Source: Eulemur rufifrons (taxonomy: Eukaryota; Chordata; Mammalia; Primates; Lemuridae). From it: a stretch of 64,000 nucleotides of DNA. This document shows positions 22,136-30,616 of this stretch, piece by piece (the first letter of the stretch is position 1; every line of letters begins with the position of its first letter). The notes beneath the pieces are model-generated. The model was not told the DNA's origin and searched no databases. It saw only the letters and a program-made list of their open reading frames with translations. The stretch is taken from NCBI RefSeq assembly GCF_041146395.1, contig NC_090989.1, positions 216,598,843 through 216,662,842 of the forward strand, written 5' to 3'. The position numbers and the translations under genes were made by a program.

Positions 22136-23347
22136 ATAATTAAGCAAAGAGATATTTTCGCAGTTCAAAAAAATACTGAAGTGCTACTACTAATAATAAG
22201 AGGCATTACAGTATGTTGGCTATGTATGATTAAAAACCTTTAGACCAAATTTTTAGCAAGCTGTAAAAGAGGTTTGATTGTTCCATTTTACTGATACAGA
22301 AATGGAAACATAGAAAAGGTAGGTGAGTTGGCCAAGTCCCCACAGCTAATAAGTGCTGGAATTGCTAAGGATATTTTAAAAGAAAGACATTTTATTACTA
22401 TAAACTGGATGGGCAGGCAGCCGTAGGTTATCCATGGCTTTATTTGCGAAGCTACTAGAACGAATACTGCTCAGCTGCTGCAGATTCCACAAGCAAAGCA
22501 CAGTAACGTTTGCAACATACAGGCTTATGGCTCAGGGGGGCAGGGATAAGCAAAATCTGCAGATACTTCCCAAATTACCCTTTTCAAACAAACCATTTCT
22601 CTGTTTTCATGACTGAAATTCTTCTGACTGTTCGCTGGCTTTTAGTTCTTGAGTGGATGTGCTAGGAAGTTGTGCTGTGTTCACTAACACGTGATTCAAG
22701 AGAGTTTTACTTATTCCCTGGGTATTTGAAAACCCATTAGATATTCTTAAAAACAAGCTTTTCTTTAGTTGTAAAGATCCATCTTATTAAGGTATGCTGA
22801 CCCCTTTCAGTCAGATCCTGTGGCTCCTAGAAAATGGTTTTTGTGGGTTTTTTTTTTTTTTTGCTGTTTTGTTTTATTGTTTACCATTTCTTACTATTTA
22901 GCACTTGTCAGATATTACTTGTTTCAGGCAGATAATTTATTTGCTTCATAAGGAAAGGCCATTTACTAAAAACAGATCTCTTATTTCCAAAATGCAGTAA
23001 TGTTCCTTATCTTAATTGACTCTAGGAACGAACCTTAACATGAGTGTTGTTTCCCTGGATCATTTTGAAAAGGTGTAAAATGCTTCCAGAAACAATTTTG
23101 TAAAAAATAAACAGATTCCATATTTTACAGAAAAGCTTGGCAACTAGGGGAAGATTGTATTTTAGCAGATTTTTCTAGCAAAAGAAACTTGCATGATTTA
23201 TTTTCGGTAAATCCTTTGAGGAAAAAAGCAAACACATGCCACCCAACTCATTAAAAATGTTTCTCATGTTTCTCTCTCCCTTTTTTTTTTTTTTTTTTTC
23301 TTTCTTTTCTTCACAGTATTGACTTGAAGCTGAAAGAAAAGCCCTAG
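3491..23347 (+). CDS. PRUNE2: PRUNE2, C-terminal part (BCH domain and tail), spliced over eight exons
   Basis: Eight exons with consensus AG/GT borders join in one frame and encode the last 191 residues, ending at TAG 23345-23347. The product reads [55 protein letters not shown] and ends IDLKLKEKP. The first blocks are the BCH domain (BNIP2 and Cdc42GAP homology, a CRAL-TRIO-like fold) shared by BNIP2, ATCAY and PRUNE2. The [16 protein letters not shown] tail and the EKP end fit PRUNE2; from memory, BNIP2 and caytaxin (ATCAY) have different C-termini. PRUNE2 is a large, mainly neural cytoplasmic protein with an N-terminal DHH/exopolyphosphatase-like region, which lies upstream of this window. 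Its BCH domain is reported to bind RhoA and Lbc-type exchange factors and damp Rho signalling. No frameshift or early stop was seen, so the gene looks intact here. Confidence 0.92.
4238..4369 (+). CDS. PRUNE2: PRUNE2 BCH exon 2 of window
   Basis: Acceptor '...tgatcag' ends at 4237 and donor 'gtatgt' starts at 4370; 132 bases. It encodes [30 protein letters not shown] and [13 protein letters not shown]. As I recall the human protein, this species has Glu-Glu for Glu-Asp before YMIV and Lys for Arg before MPG, both conservative. The final Arg codon is split CG/G. Confidence 0.95.
5060..5170 (-). repeat. MIR-like fragment
   Basis: The stretch 'aaggagaaaccaaggctcag' followed by 'aattgtctaagttgctac' resembles the MIR core read in reverse. 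Short and diverged. Confidence 0.4.
5505..5591 (+). CDS. PRUNE2: PRUNE2 BCH exon 3 of window
   Basis: Acceptor 'caaaatag' ends at 5504 and donor 'gtatag' starts at 5592; 87 bases. It encodes [15 protein letters not shown] followed by [13 protein letters not shown], the most conserved part of the CRAL-TRIO-like BCH core. The next Ser codon is split AG/T. Confidence 0.95.
6830..7235. repeat. LTR-like repeat, family not identified
   Basis: Composition and phrases such as 'tttataaacagaaaaaggaaatgacctacag' and a repeated 'gagttaggttgcagtttg' resemble mammalian ERV LTRs. The two copies of the last motif (near 7129 and 7157) are a local tandem duplication. I cannot name the family. Confidence 0.4.
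7359..7880 (-). repeat. MIR, antisense, split by a hAT element
   Basis: Left part 7359-7501 has the reverse MIR pattern 'tttattgagtgcttataagc' through 'gaggtcaaataaattgtctaaag'. The rest of the MIR resumes at about 7821 with 'aatgaggctcagactctgaa'. The hAT element at 7502-7820 lies between the two halves. Confidence 0.55.
7502..7820 (-). mobile_element. hAT-Charlie MER1-type element
   Basis: Begins 'caggagccagcaaacattgt' and ends 'gtttaccagccccag'. It has the internal block around 'aggtctcagtcacgactactcagc' and the 'ggccgtgttccagtaaaactttag' motif of the same family as 24354-24646, in the opposite orientation. Target duplications are eroded. Confidence 0.75.
8075..8450. repeat. Ancient L2/CR1-like fragment
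   Basis: Diverged sequence with phrases such as 'caaggagcttaaagaccagagcagac' and 'gagaggctttctaggagactttccttcaaagtgag' that recall old mammalian L2-type repeats. Assignment is weak. Confidence 0.3.
9418..9648 (+). repeat. MIR, sense
   Basis: The order 'actctgaagtcagactccccaggtt', 'gccacttactaatggtgagaccttgggcaaac', 'ctcagtttcctttacc', 'aaaagaggataat' follows the MIR core. Confidence 0.75.
9650..10068 (+). mobile_element. L1 3' end fragment (old primate/mammalian subfamily)
   Basis: 'tactgcatgatctcacttatatg' through 'caaaacatcatgttgtacataataaatatata' and a final A-rich tail match the 3'UTR of L1MA/L1PB-like elements. There is no coding capacity. Confidence 0.75.
10237..10335 (+). CDS. PRUNE2: PRUNE2 BCH exon 4 of window
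   Basis: Acceptor 'tttttttttag' type tract ends at 10236 and donor 'gtaagt' starts at 10336; 99 bases. It encodes [16 protein letters not shown] then [16 protein letters not shown], the C-terminal end of the BCH domain. It ends in phase 2 (AA of a Lys codon), so it can splice in frame to either 13785 or 14359. Confidence 0.94.
11310..11480 (-). repeat. MIR, antisense
   Basis: 'cccccattttacagatgcagggaagataacttag' followed by 'agaattcaaattcaggtcagcctgg' is the reverse MIR core. Confidence 0.6.
11935..12165 (+). repeat. MIR, sense
   Basis: 'ctgggtctcagcttcagcatctgtaaaatggggacata' and the following 'gattgaatgagaacactgtacatg' follow the MIR consensus. Confidence 0.65.
12636..13275 (-). mobile_element. 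Tigger-type DNA transposon remnant with the start of transposase
   Basis: Ends read 'agttgatcctcattatt' and, on the far side, '...gaatggactg', degenerate inverted ends of a Tc1/mariner (pogo/Tigger) element. Minus-strand translation between about 12826 and 13000 reads [15 protein letters not shown] then EKIWVLDKL and [11 protein letters not shown], the N-terminal CENP-B/psq-type helix-turn-helix of Tigger transposases. Only this N-terminal portion remains, and it is non-functional. A sister copy lies at 28473-29125. Confidence 0.8.
13353..13684. mobile_element. Short Tc1/mariner-class (Tigger-like) nonautonomous element
   Basis: Ends read 'ccatcatg' at 13353 and 'cgtgactg' at 13684, imperfect inverted repeats of a CAGTCATG-type terminus, with TA just before the left end. 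The interior carries 'cttacacaaacctagatggtatagcctac' and two further 'gtagcctac'-like phrases typical of this common family. The exact family name is not certain. Confidence 0.7.
13785..13820 (+). CDS. PRUNE2: PRUNE2 36-base cassette exon (microexon)
   Basis: Acceptor 'tatcctgtaag' ends at 13784 and donor 'gtaaaa' starts at 13821. The exon supplies G to complete Lys, then [11 protein letters not shown] and AG of the next codon. It adds exactly 12 residues. Because the exons on both sides meet in phase 2, skipping it still reads K-LDEEL in frame. The insert is highly charged and resembles the YEEER-type stretch that follows the BCH domain in caytaxin. Alternative use in neural transcripts is an inference from size and symmetry. 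Confidence 0.88.
14359..14397 (+). CDS. PRUNE2: PRUNE2 tail exon, 39 bases
   Basis: Acceptor 'ctcaaacag' ends at 14358 and donor 'gtaaga' starts at 14398. It encodes [12 protein letters not shown] and the first two bases of Lys. Its length is a multiple of three, so this exon is also symmetric. Human has EAAK where this sequence has ESAK, by recollection. Confidence 0.93.
16481..16671 (+). mobile_element. MER5A (hAT-Charlie) element
   Basis: Starts 'cagtggttctcaaactttat', runs through 'ccagagtttctgattcagctggtct' and 'aacaagttcccagtgactctgacgctgctggtct', and ends 'ttttgagaacca'. This is close to the full MER5A consensus, nearly 190 bases. Confidence 0.88.
17829..17841. repeat. Homopolymer run of 13 G
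   Basis: Thirteen consecutive G in an AT-rich intron. Such runs are rare and unstable, and are a common source of sequencing error. Confidence 0.95.
18598..18645 (+). CDS. PRUNE2: PRUNE2 tail exon, 48 bases
   Basis: Acceptor 'ttgcactcag' ends at 18597 and donor 'gtaaga' starts at 18646. It encodes [15 protein letters not shown] and GA of the following Asp. The sequence matches the conserved acidic C-terminal tail of PRUNE2. It is symmetric (48 bases). Confidence 0.93.
19130..19340 (-). repeat. MIR, antisense
   Basis: 'attttacagatgtggaaagagaggcatagag' and 'gatttgaacctagacagtgcaattctggagcc' are the reverse MIR core. Confidence 0.7.
21784..22132 (+). mobile_element. Young strepsirrhine-type Alu with perfect target duplication
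   Basis: Full-length dimer beginning 'gccgggcgcggtggctcacg', with the strepsirrhine 'gagcaagag' left arm, the extended AT-rich linker and the 'gctgacgccacggcactcac' right-arm end, then 31 A. A perfect 19-base duplication, agaataattaagcaaagag, flanks it at 21765-21783 and 22133-22151. This is the best-preserved mobile element in the window. Confidence 0.96.
22200..22372 (-). repeat. MIR, antisense
   Basis: 'ccattttactgatacagaaatggaaacatag' and 'ggccaagtccccacagctaataagtgctgg' follow the reverse MIR core. Confidence 0.6.
23317..23347 (+). CDS. PRUNE2: PRUNE2 last coding segment and stop
   Basis: The acceptor lies after a run of 19 T and 'ctttcttttcttcacag', ending at 23316. The T completes the Asp codon, then IDLKLKEKP and TAG at 23345-23347. 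This closes the 192-codon reading frame of the window exactly (576 bases including the upstream split G and the stop). Confidence 0.94.
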
Positions 23348-24353
23348 TTGGCCATGCTGGAAGAGAAGGAGGCCTTTCTGCTTCGTGGTTCTGTTGAAAC
23401 ATATCTACCTGGAAGAGACAGGGCTGATGTTACCTTTTTCCACTTTGCACTACCTGGTGCCATTCTAAATTTCTAAGGGGTAAAATAGGAAGTGAATTTG
23501 TTTACTTTTAACATGTTTTATGAAATTGTGTGTGATTTCCTATTTTGCCAATTATGTGCCTCAAAGATTTTAGTTGAACCTTAGCAAGAAAGTAGGACCT
23601 TCCATTTCAATATTTCACTAACACTTGGTGCAGTGGTATTTCATCCCTTAGACCAGTGTTTACCAGTTAGATACCTTTAATCCATGTTAAGTGTGAGTGG
23701 ATATGTTTCCACAGATTAGCTGGATTTCTCCTTGGTAGTTGTCTTGGATATAAAGTACACAGGGCTCAACTCTCCCTGGGAAAGTTGCCCCCATGTAACT
23801 CCACCTTCAAAATTCTAAGCCTGTTTAGGGCAGCCACAAACCAGACACCAGTGTGAAACCATCATCCTCTAAGTACCCACTTTGTTCTTGCTCGTGCGAA
23901 TTGCTTTTAATCTCTCAAAGGGAAGCCAGGCTTTCAAACTCACATCAATTTTATTTTAGTTATCAAGTTGGGCATCATGTTTTATGTGAACTGTTCTTTT
24001 TTAAAAAAAAAAAAATCATCATTTCTCCAATGAATGTTGATGACCTCCACATTGCAAAACCTAAGGATCAGTGTTGCATGTTTGGTGTCTGTCTCCCCTG
24101 TAGGCCTCAAACCTTGCTCAAGATGTTACATTTTAAGTGCCAAGAACTCGGTGTAAGGTGGCCTACTCAAAAATTATTTGGTAACATTTCAGTTATCCGA
24201 ATTTCTCTCTCGCATGCATTATAAAAGGAGATCTGTTTTAAACACTCTAAACTGATCACAGGCTTAAAAATAAATTCCAGTTTTTACTATCACAAGATAT
24301 TTTCATATGCCCTTTGACAATGCCAACGTGGTTTCAGATCTGTAAATCTCTAG

Positions 24354-24646
24354 CAGAGGGGCTGGCAAACTACAGCCACATCTAGCTCACCACCATAAGC
24401 TGAAAATGGTTTTTACATTTTTGGTTGGCAAGAAATTTTTTTGAATATTTCATGACACATGAAAATTATTCAAATTTTAGTATCCATAAATAAAGTGTTA
24501 TTGAAACACGGCCACACAAATTTGTTTTCATACTGTTTATGGCTACTTTCACACTATAATGGTAGAGCTGAGTAATTGCAAGAGACCATATGGCCCATGA
24601 AGCCGAAAACATTTACTATCTTTACAAAAAAGTTTGCTGACCCCTG
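24354..24646 (+). mobile_element. hAT-Charlie nonautonomous element (MER1-type) in the PRUNE2 3'UTR
   Basis: Starts 'cagaggggctggcaaactac' and ends 'gtttgctgacccctg', the inverted ends typical of this Charlie-derived family. It is flanked by a perfect 8-base duplication, atctctag at 24346-24353 and 24647-24654, as hAT transposition gives. The family name is from memory; the hAT assignment is well supported. It contributes one AATAAA to the UTR. Confidence 0.82.
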
Positions 24647-26442
24647 ATCTCTAGCAAATACATCCTTTCTCACTCCATCTTCCATTTGTATGTAGTTTCT
24701 CTAACAGAATGGACAGATAAGGCTGCAAAATAATTGATTTTTGTCAGAAAGAAATTTTTGACATCCAGAGACAGTCAAATATACTACATGGCCTGCTGAG
24801 AAAGACAAGGCGCCGTAGCCGTGAAGGCATGGCTCGGGTTGTGTTGCTAGACCCAAAATGAAGCCTTCTTAGAAGCTCCTCTGTAGCTATTTACCGGTGT
24901 TGCCAAAGTCTTCGCTTCACTCTGAGAACGTTTCTTAGTCTCCAGGGTCTCCTATTACAAATAAACTGGCAAGTGAAGTGGAGAGGGTCACCATCGCCTC
25001 ATAGTGGTAACTTCATCCGGAAGAGCTGTCTGGGACACCTTGAGCCTTGAACGGCTTTGAAGTAGAACAGGTGGCTGAGTTTCTCTGACCTCATTTGCTT
25101 CACGTCTCCCTGCCTCCTTCCATAGAGACCCACACATACACTCAGGTCAGCTCTCTTTTCTCCTTAAGCCTCTGTAGTTATCCATTTTCTCCTCTTGATT
25201 TTGTCAACATAGTATCTTTTCGAACTGTGGGTTCTATTGGATCTCCTTCCTCATGACATCTGACTCATCTGATAAAAAAAAAACCTAGAGCCCAACCTCT
25301 CTCACAGCCCACCTCCACTTTTGGAAGCCCAAATTATGCCTCTTCTAGAACACAGTGTTGACATAAACACAGTGACCCAATATTCTGGTTTGTACACCGA
25401 TTTACCACGCTCGCTCAGTAGTGTCCGTCCCATCTTGGAAAATGAATTCCGTGGTCACTCTAGTCATGAGAAGTAATGAAGAATCAATGTTCAGTTCAGT
25501 GGTACAAACCTGAGGGCATTGGCCTGTTTGTAGAGGGCTCTTGTTACAGCCAACCAGACATAGCAACAATCTTACCATTCATATTTTTTTTTTCTGAACT
25601 TGTCCAGCCCATTTATGGAAGACCGCTCAGGTGGTCTGTTGTTTGAAGCTTCATCTTCCTCACAGAAATTACGAGCATCTTTCCCAATCGATGATTTTAT
25701 TCAGGCTGTTCTATGGTCTGCATACCCACTCTGATATTTAGGCATCTGCTATTTTATTATCCTAAAAAGATAAATTAATTTAATTGCATGTGCTAGAAAA
25801 AAAAGCTACCATGTAAATTCAATCCAAGTAAATAGAATCATAGCCAAATCCTGAAAAAATAATCCCTAAGCAGATAGGTAGACCTATGTAAACATCCACA
25901 CCATTCAGCTATCTAGCGCTCACATTCTGAGCATTCTTGCTTCGGTTCTGACTTCTGGGAACTGCTTTGCAATTTTCCTGTAGATTTGTAGTGAAGGGAA
26001 CCAAGGGATCATTGGGGCATGTGCATTGTTTTCTCAAAGTGGCTATTGCTCTTTGCCTAGCTCCTTGATTAAGAGAAAGAACAAAAATCTGCACAGAGTT
26101 ACTGTCAAGGAATGAGAAAATTTCTTTGAGGGCAATAGCTACGTGTAGAAGAAAACCCCGAAGTTCCTGTTGAAGCCATACAACGTTTTGTGGGGTTACC
26201 CTCTAAGACATACCCTGAGATATGTGAGGAAGTCACTACTCCTAGCCTTTGTTATTAAGATGTCGTTTTAAGTATTCAGTTATGGTACTATGTTTGCAAC
26301 TCTCGTCTTATCACAATGCCTCAGTTGTTGCTCCCTTAGAAACATTTAGATGTGCACAAATTAATCTTTTATATATTTAAAGGTTTTTCTATCATGTATT
26401 TGATTGCTCAGAAGAAAGTATCTATTAGACTTTGTTTTGGTA

Positions 26443-26448
26443 AATAAA
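26443..26448 (+). terminator. Candidate poly(A) signal AATAAA
   Basis: Canonical hexamer in an AT-rich setting about 3.1 kb after the PRUNE2 stop. No strong GT-rich element follows closely, so the 26531 hexamer competes with it. Confidence 0.4.
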
Positions 26449-26530
26449 TTCTCCCTAAATAATGTGGATTGATAATATAAAAATATGTAATGACACAATA
26501 TATCTATATAGCCTCTCTGTATAATTCAGA

Positions 26531-26536
26531 AATAAA
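26531..26536 (+). terminator. Candidate distal poly(A) signal AATAAA
   Basis: Canonical hexamer about 3.2 kb after the PRUNE2 stop, followed by T-rich sequence 'cccttctttctctg' about 30 bases later. Position fits the expected 3'UTR length. Confidence 0.45.
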
Positions 26537-26889
26537 AATTGATTCCACATACTGTGGCCCTTCTTTCTCTGAGTCAGCAAGAATCTTTCTCTGGCTTCAC
26601 TTTGCAGCAGTTTTCTCAGGACATCAATCTAGCGGGGCACTTGGTACGGGAGGACTGTATATGCTTTGGCTTTCCTGGTCACCCAAACTTTATTCTCTTT
26701 TGTCTTTCATGCCTTGAAGGGCAATGCACTAAGCTTTCAGAATGTGTTGTGTACTCTTTGGATGAGCAATTTCTCACTTAGGAAACGTCTCCATGTTTCA
26801 TGGTTATTTGATTTTGCCAACTTCCCCTTTCGCTTGCCTTTTTATGGCACGTATTTATTTTTAAATTAAAATGTATTAAACGACATTTT

Positions 26890-27845
26890 ATTTTTAGTTT
26901 TTTTTTTTTTCACTTTTACGACCTTCAGGCAAAACCAGAGTTGGAAATAACCACTGTGCCATTTTTTTTTTTAACTGAATAAGCCAATGTGTACCCCTGC
27001 CTCTCAGAATGTTGTTAGGCTAGAGACTAGCCAACTAAGAAGTTGCTCTACAAAAAGCGAGACATTGCATGTTCTCATGATCTAGGAATGAGTTCTGGTG
27101 AACACTGTCCTTTATCTAAGGAAGGGAAGCAGAAGAGAAGACTGAGAAGTAATTGCAAGCAGATGAAGCACATGCTACTACAAGCTGCACTGTCAGACTC
27201 ATTCTGTTCCTGGCACCTAACTGTGGTGGCGGGAATTGGAGGCTAGGTATCCAGCACTAGGGAAAGGATGGGTAAAATGCGGTGAATGCACACTATCATG
27301 TATACACAGTTGTAAGAAGAAATCTACACGTTCACGGAGCAACACTTAAGTCATAGAGTGGAAAAAGTAAGAATGAACTCAATGTTTATAACATAGCACC
27401 ATTTATAAAACTTTCAAACATATACACACAAAAAACAAAGCTACATATTATACAAAATCCTCTCATATTTAAGGACTTAGCACACTCCTTAGCGTGAGCA
27501 TAGGGTGTGGGGATCAGGGGCAAAGTTGGGAGCCTAATTAAAAATCAAAATCATAAGGGGCCTTTTGTAGGCCGAAGTTAAAAATAAATAAAATGAAGAG
27601 AATGTAAACGTTCAGCCAGGACTTTCAGCCATAGATCATAGAAACGCTGTGTTAGGGGACGTTGGGTCCCCAGGGGGCTATTCCCTTCCACAGCTTCCCT
27701 TGTACAGGTGCCATTTCCCTGCGTTGGCTGTGTCAGCGCACTGCCACTTGCCGGGAGCCCGCCCTGGGTTGCATCATCCTGTACAGTCATGGAGCTTTCA
27801 ATTAAGCTGATGCCTTTGACACATTAATCTGCACACAGCTGTGGG
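26890..27845. other. Intergenic stretch, nothing recognised
   Basis: Downstream of the likely PRUNE2 end. It includes T-runs at 26900-26911 and 26963-26972 and a CA-rich piece near 27420. No gene or nameable repeat was seen. Confidence 0.5.
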
Positions 27846-27849
27846 CTTT

Positions 27850-28157
27850 ATTTATTAATATTTATTTATTTAGAAACAGGGTCTCACTGTGTTGCCCAGG
27901 CTGGAGTGCAGTGGCTCAATCATAGGTCACTGCAGTCTCCAATTGCTGGGCTCAAGCAATCCTCCTGCCTCAGCCTCCTGAGTAGCTAAGACTACGGGTA
28001 CATGCCCCCACAGCTGGCTAATTTTTTTTAATTTTTTGTAGAGATGGTGTCTCATTATGTTGCCCAGGCTGGTCTTGAACTCCCGGCCTCAAGTGATCCT
28101 CCTGCCTCGGCCTCCCAAAGTGCTGGGATTACAGGCATGAGCCACCGCGACCAGACT
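27850..28157 (-). repeat. Old Alu (AluJ-like), antisense
   Basis: Runs from 'tttatttagaaacagggtctcac' through both arms to 'cctcccaaagtgctgggattacaggcatgagccaccgcgacc'. It lacks the strepsirrhine linker and has the general primate AluJ form. Confidence 0.9.
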
Positions 28158-28445
28158 ATGGGCTTAAGAGAGGAAGGAGACTGCCTTATGAGGCTAATTT
28201 TCCTATATAGTTTCATTCACATTCATCTAAAATAACTCTCTTTAACCAGGCAAAATTAATTTCTTCTCAATGTCTAACTATGTTAATGGTACTTAGATGG
28301 CAGATGCTCATAACTGCTATCCATTATCTCTCTAGCTTTACCCCGGTGAAGAACCCACTGCCCTTGACACTCAATCATGCTCTCCTTGTGAAACTCCTCC
28401 CCCTCAGATTGGGGAGCTGAATTACCCTGTTTTCCCCCCGTATTC

Positions 28446-29610
28446 GATATCTATTGCTACATTGACAAATTACAGTCGAGTCTCATGATCCGCAGTAGTT
28501 ATGTCTTCTGAAGTTACTGAGAACACTGCATTAGTGAGCGCCGATCCGTCACTCCTGGGAGAGATACAAGGTTAGGTTTCTGTGAGCCTCTGGCCACAAC
28601 ATTTTTGTCAACTAATCAATAAATAGGCTTGTTTCATGTGTGTTTCTGTTTAAAGATTCCTTATTTAATATATATTGTTGATTTGTTAACGTGGACTTCA
28701 CAGCCAACAGCCCGAATATAATTCCGGTCTGAATGAAGCTTCTCTAACACACACATTTTCTCCATCAGGCACATCACAGCCTCCTTGCATTTAGGAACGC
28801 CAGGCAGCACTTCAGCACTGTGTTCGGGGGCCATTTTAAACGGGGAAATCAGCAAAAAAAAAAAAAAAGCACAAAAATGTACGGAAAAAAGGAACTAGAC
28901 TATATAAAGGACATTTGTTCGTGAGAGCTGAAACAAGAAGGCAGAGGCTTGCCTTGTTCAACCGCAGCTGGGAGTGTGTATCTCAGGCAACTCAAATGTT
29001 TTGCCGCTTTGCACGTCTGTAAATGACTGTGAAAGTGCTGAGTGTTTATTTTGTGGGTACAAATAAATTTTAGTTAAGCAGGAAAATTTGCAAGTATGGA
29101 ATTTGTGAATAATGAAGATCAACTGCATCCCAAAATTTGGTGGCCTAAAACAACACACGCGTATTATTTCTGGTGCTGTTAGGTCCTTCACGTCGGGTCT
29201 GTCCCAAGTACAAAGTGTTGGCCTGGGTTTTCCCGTAAGAGTCAATCAAGGTTCAACTGGGACGGAATCTGCTTCCAAGCTCACTCACAGCGTCGTTTGC
29301 AGGATTCAGTTTCTCGATGGTTGTTGGACCCAGGGCCTCATTCCTTGCTGGCTGCCAGCTGGGGCCTGCCCTCCTGGGTCCCCCCAACACGGCAGCTTTC
29401 TTCGTTGACGCCAACAAGAGAAAGAGAGATCGCTGGCAAGACAGAAGTTGCAAATTTTAGTAACCTAATCACAGAAGTGACATCCCCTCCCTTTTGCTCT
29501 ATTCTGTTGGTTAGAAGCAAGATGCTAGATCCACCCACACTAAGTGGGAGAGCATCACACAGGGTGACATACCAAAAGGTGCGGATCATTGGAAGCCACC
29601 TGGGAAGGCT
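28446..29610. repeat. Unclassified ancient repeat, split by a Tigger insertion
   Basis: 'tctattgctacattgacaaatta' (28449-28472) and 'cccaaaatttggtggcctaaaacaacac' (from 29128) rejoin as one known-looking mammalian repeat motif, with the Tigger element between them. The same family appears at 34010-34215. I cannot give its name with confidence. Confidence 0.5.
28473..29125 (-). mobile_element. Tigger-type DNA transposon remnant, second copy
   Basis: Left end 'cagtcgagtctcatgatcc' follows TA; right end is '...gatcaactg'. Minus-strand translation near 28667-28850 reads MAPEHSAEVLPGVPK, EKMCVLEKL and AVGCEVHVNKSTIYIK, the transposase N-terminal helix-turn-helix. It has the same layout and length (about 650 bases) as 12636-13275, so both come from one internally deleted subfamily. 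No intact transposase remains. Confidence 0.8.
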
Positions 29611-30289
29611 GCCTCCCAGATTGCCTTCGGCAAACTCTTCTTTGAGCTTCTATTTCCTTTCATCTACTAATGAAGATTTTTCTTAATGTTTCTCTTTTCT
29701 TTGCATTTTCTGCTGTTTCTTCATGACCTCAACTAGCACATCTCCAGATTATTTGAATCTTGGTTTCAATGTAAAACTCCAACCCCCCGCTATCACTTAC
29801 TCAAGTCTCTGTGCTCCCTCCTATCTCTGGGGAAAAAAGAAATAAAGTCTCTCTTCCCTGAGCTGATGAGACCATCTCTCTACTATCCCATTGTCTTCGA
29901 AATCACACAGACTGAGATTCAGCCTATTGGAACGGGTTACCTCCTTCCCAGTGAAAGACCTGGGCTGCCTTTCTTTAGACTGGCTTGGTAGCCTGACTAT
30001 CTCTGAGCCAACCGATTTAAGTGGTGGGGTGGATTATGCAGATTTATTTGAGCCTGTATCATATGCTTACTCTTAGAGAGAGGGTAGAAATTAGCCCCAA
30101 GTGAGCCACAGTGAAACAGGAGAGAGGTAATTCTCCAAAGGAAAATTGCTGTTTCCAAAAAGAAATGGAATTAGGTGCCGGGAAAGATCAAAACATTCTT
30201 GTTTAGGGTATCTGAGTCGGCCTTGAAACCTAAGCAGGATATTAGTAGGGCGCACAGGTGCAGAGGGCACTATAGGCCCTGAGAAAGAC
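29611..30289. other. Intergenic stretch, nothing recognised
   Basis: Mixed-composition sequence without an identifiable gene or repeat. Confidence 0.45.
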
Positions 30290-30305
30290 AGAAAGACGAG
30301 CTCCA

Positions 30306-30616
30306 TGTAATCCTAGCACTCTGGGAGGCCGAGGCGGGAGGATCGCTTGAGGTCAGGAGTTCGAGACCAGCCTGAGCAAGAGCGAGACCCCGTCTCTACT
30401 AAAAATAGAAAGAAATGATCTGGACAGCTAAAAATATATAGAGAAAAAAATTAGCCAGGCATGGTGGTGCATGCCTATAGTCCCAGCTACTCGGGAGGCT
30501 GAGGCAGAAGGATCGCTTGAGCCCAGGAGTGTGAGGTTGCTGTGAACTTGATGCCACAGCACTCTAGCTGGGGCAACAGAGCAAGACTTTGTCTCAAAAA
30601 AAAAAAAGAAAGAAAA
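30306..30616 (+). mobile_element. Strepsirrhine-type Alu, slightly 5'-truncated
   Basis: Begins at 'tgtaatcctagcactctggg', so about 25 bases of the usual start are missing. It has the 'gagcaagagcgag' left arm, the long linker and an A-rich tail. Flanking duplication agaaagacgagctcca (30290-30305) versus agaaagacgggctcca (30617-30632) differs at one base. Confidence 0.93.

Larger units (their letters stand above)
18646..23316 (+). other. PRUNE2: Last PRUNE2 intron
   Basis: Contains MIR at 19130-19340 and 22200-22372 and a young Alu at 21784-22132. From 19350 to 21760 I recognise no repeat or exon; 19960-20330 is somewhat GC-richer but shows no clear signature. The 3' end is a long T-rich tract (23281-23310). 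Confidence 0.65.
23348..26560 (+). other. PRUNE2: PRUNE2 3'UTR (end approximate)
   Basis: This continues the terminal exon. AATAAA hexamers stand at 24269-24274, 24489-24494 (inside a transposon), 24960-24965, 26443-26448 and 26531-26536. The human 3'UTR is about 3 kb by recollection, which favours the 26443 or 26531 signals; ATTAAA at 26865 and 26875 would allow a longer end. The UTR contains a hAT element at 24354-24646. Confidence 0.6.
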
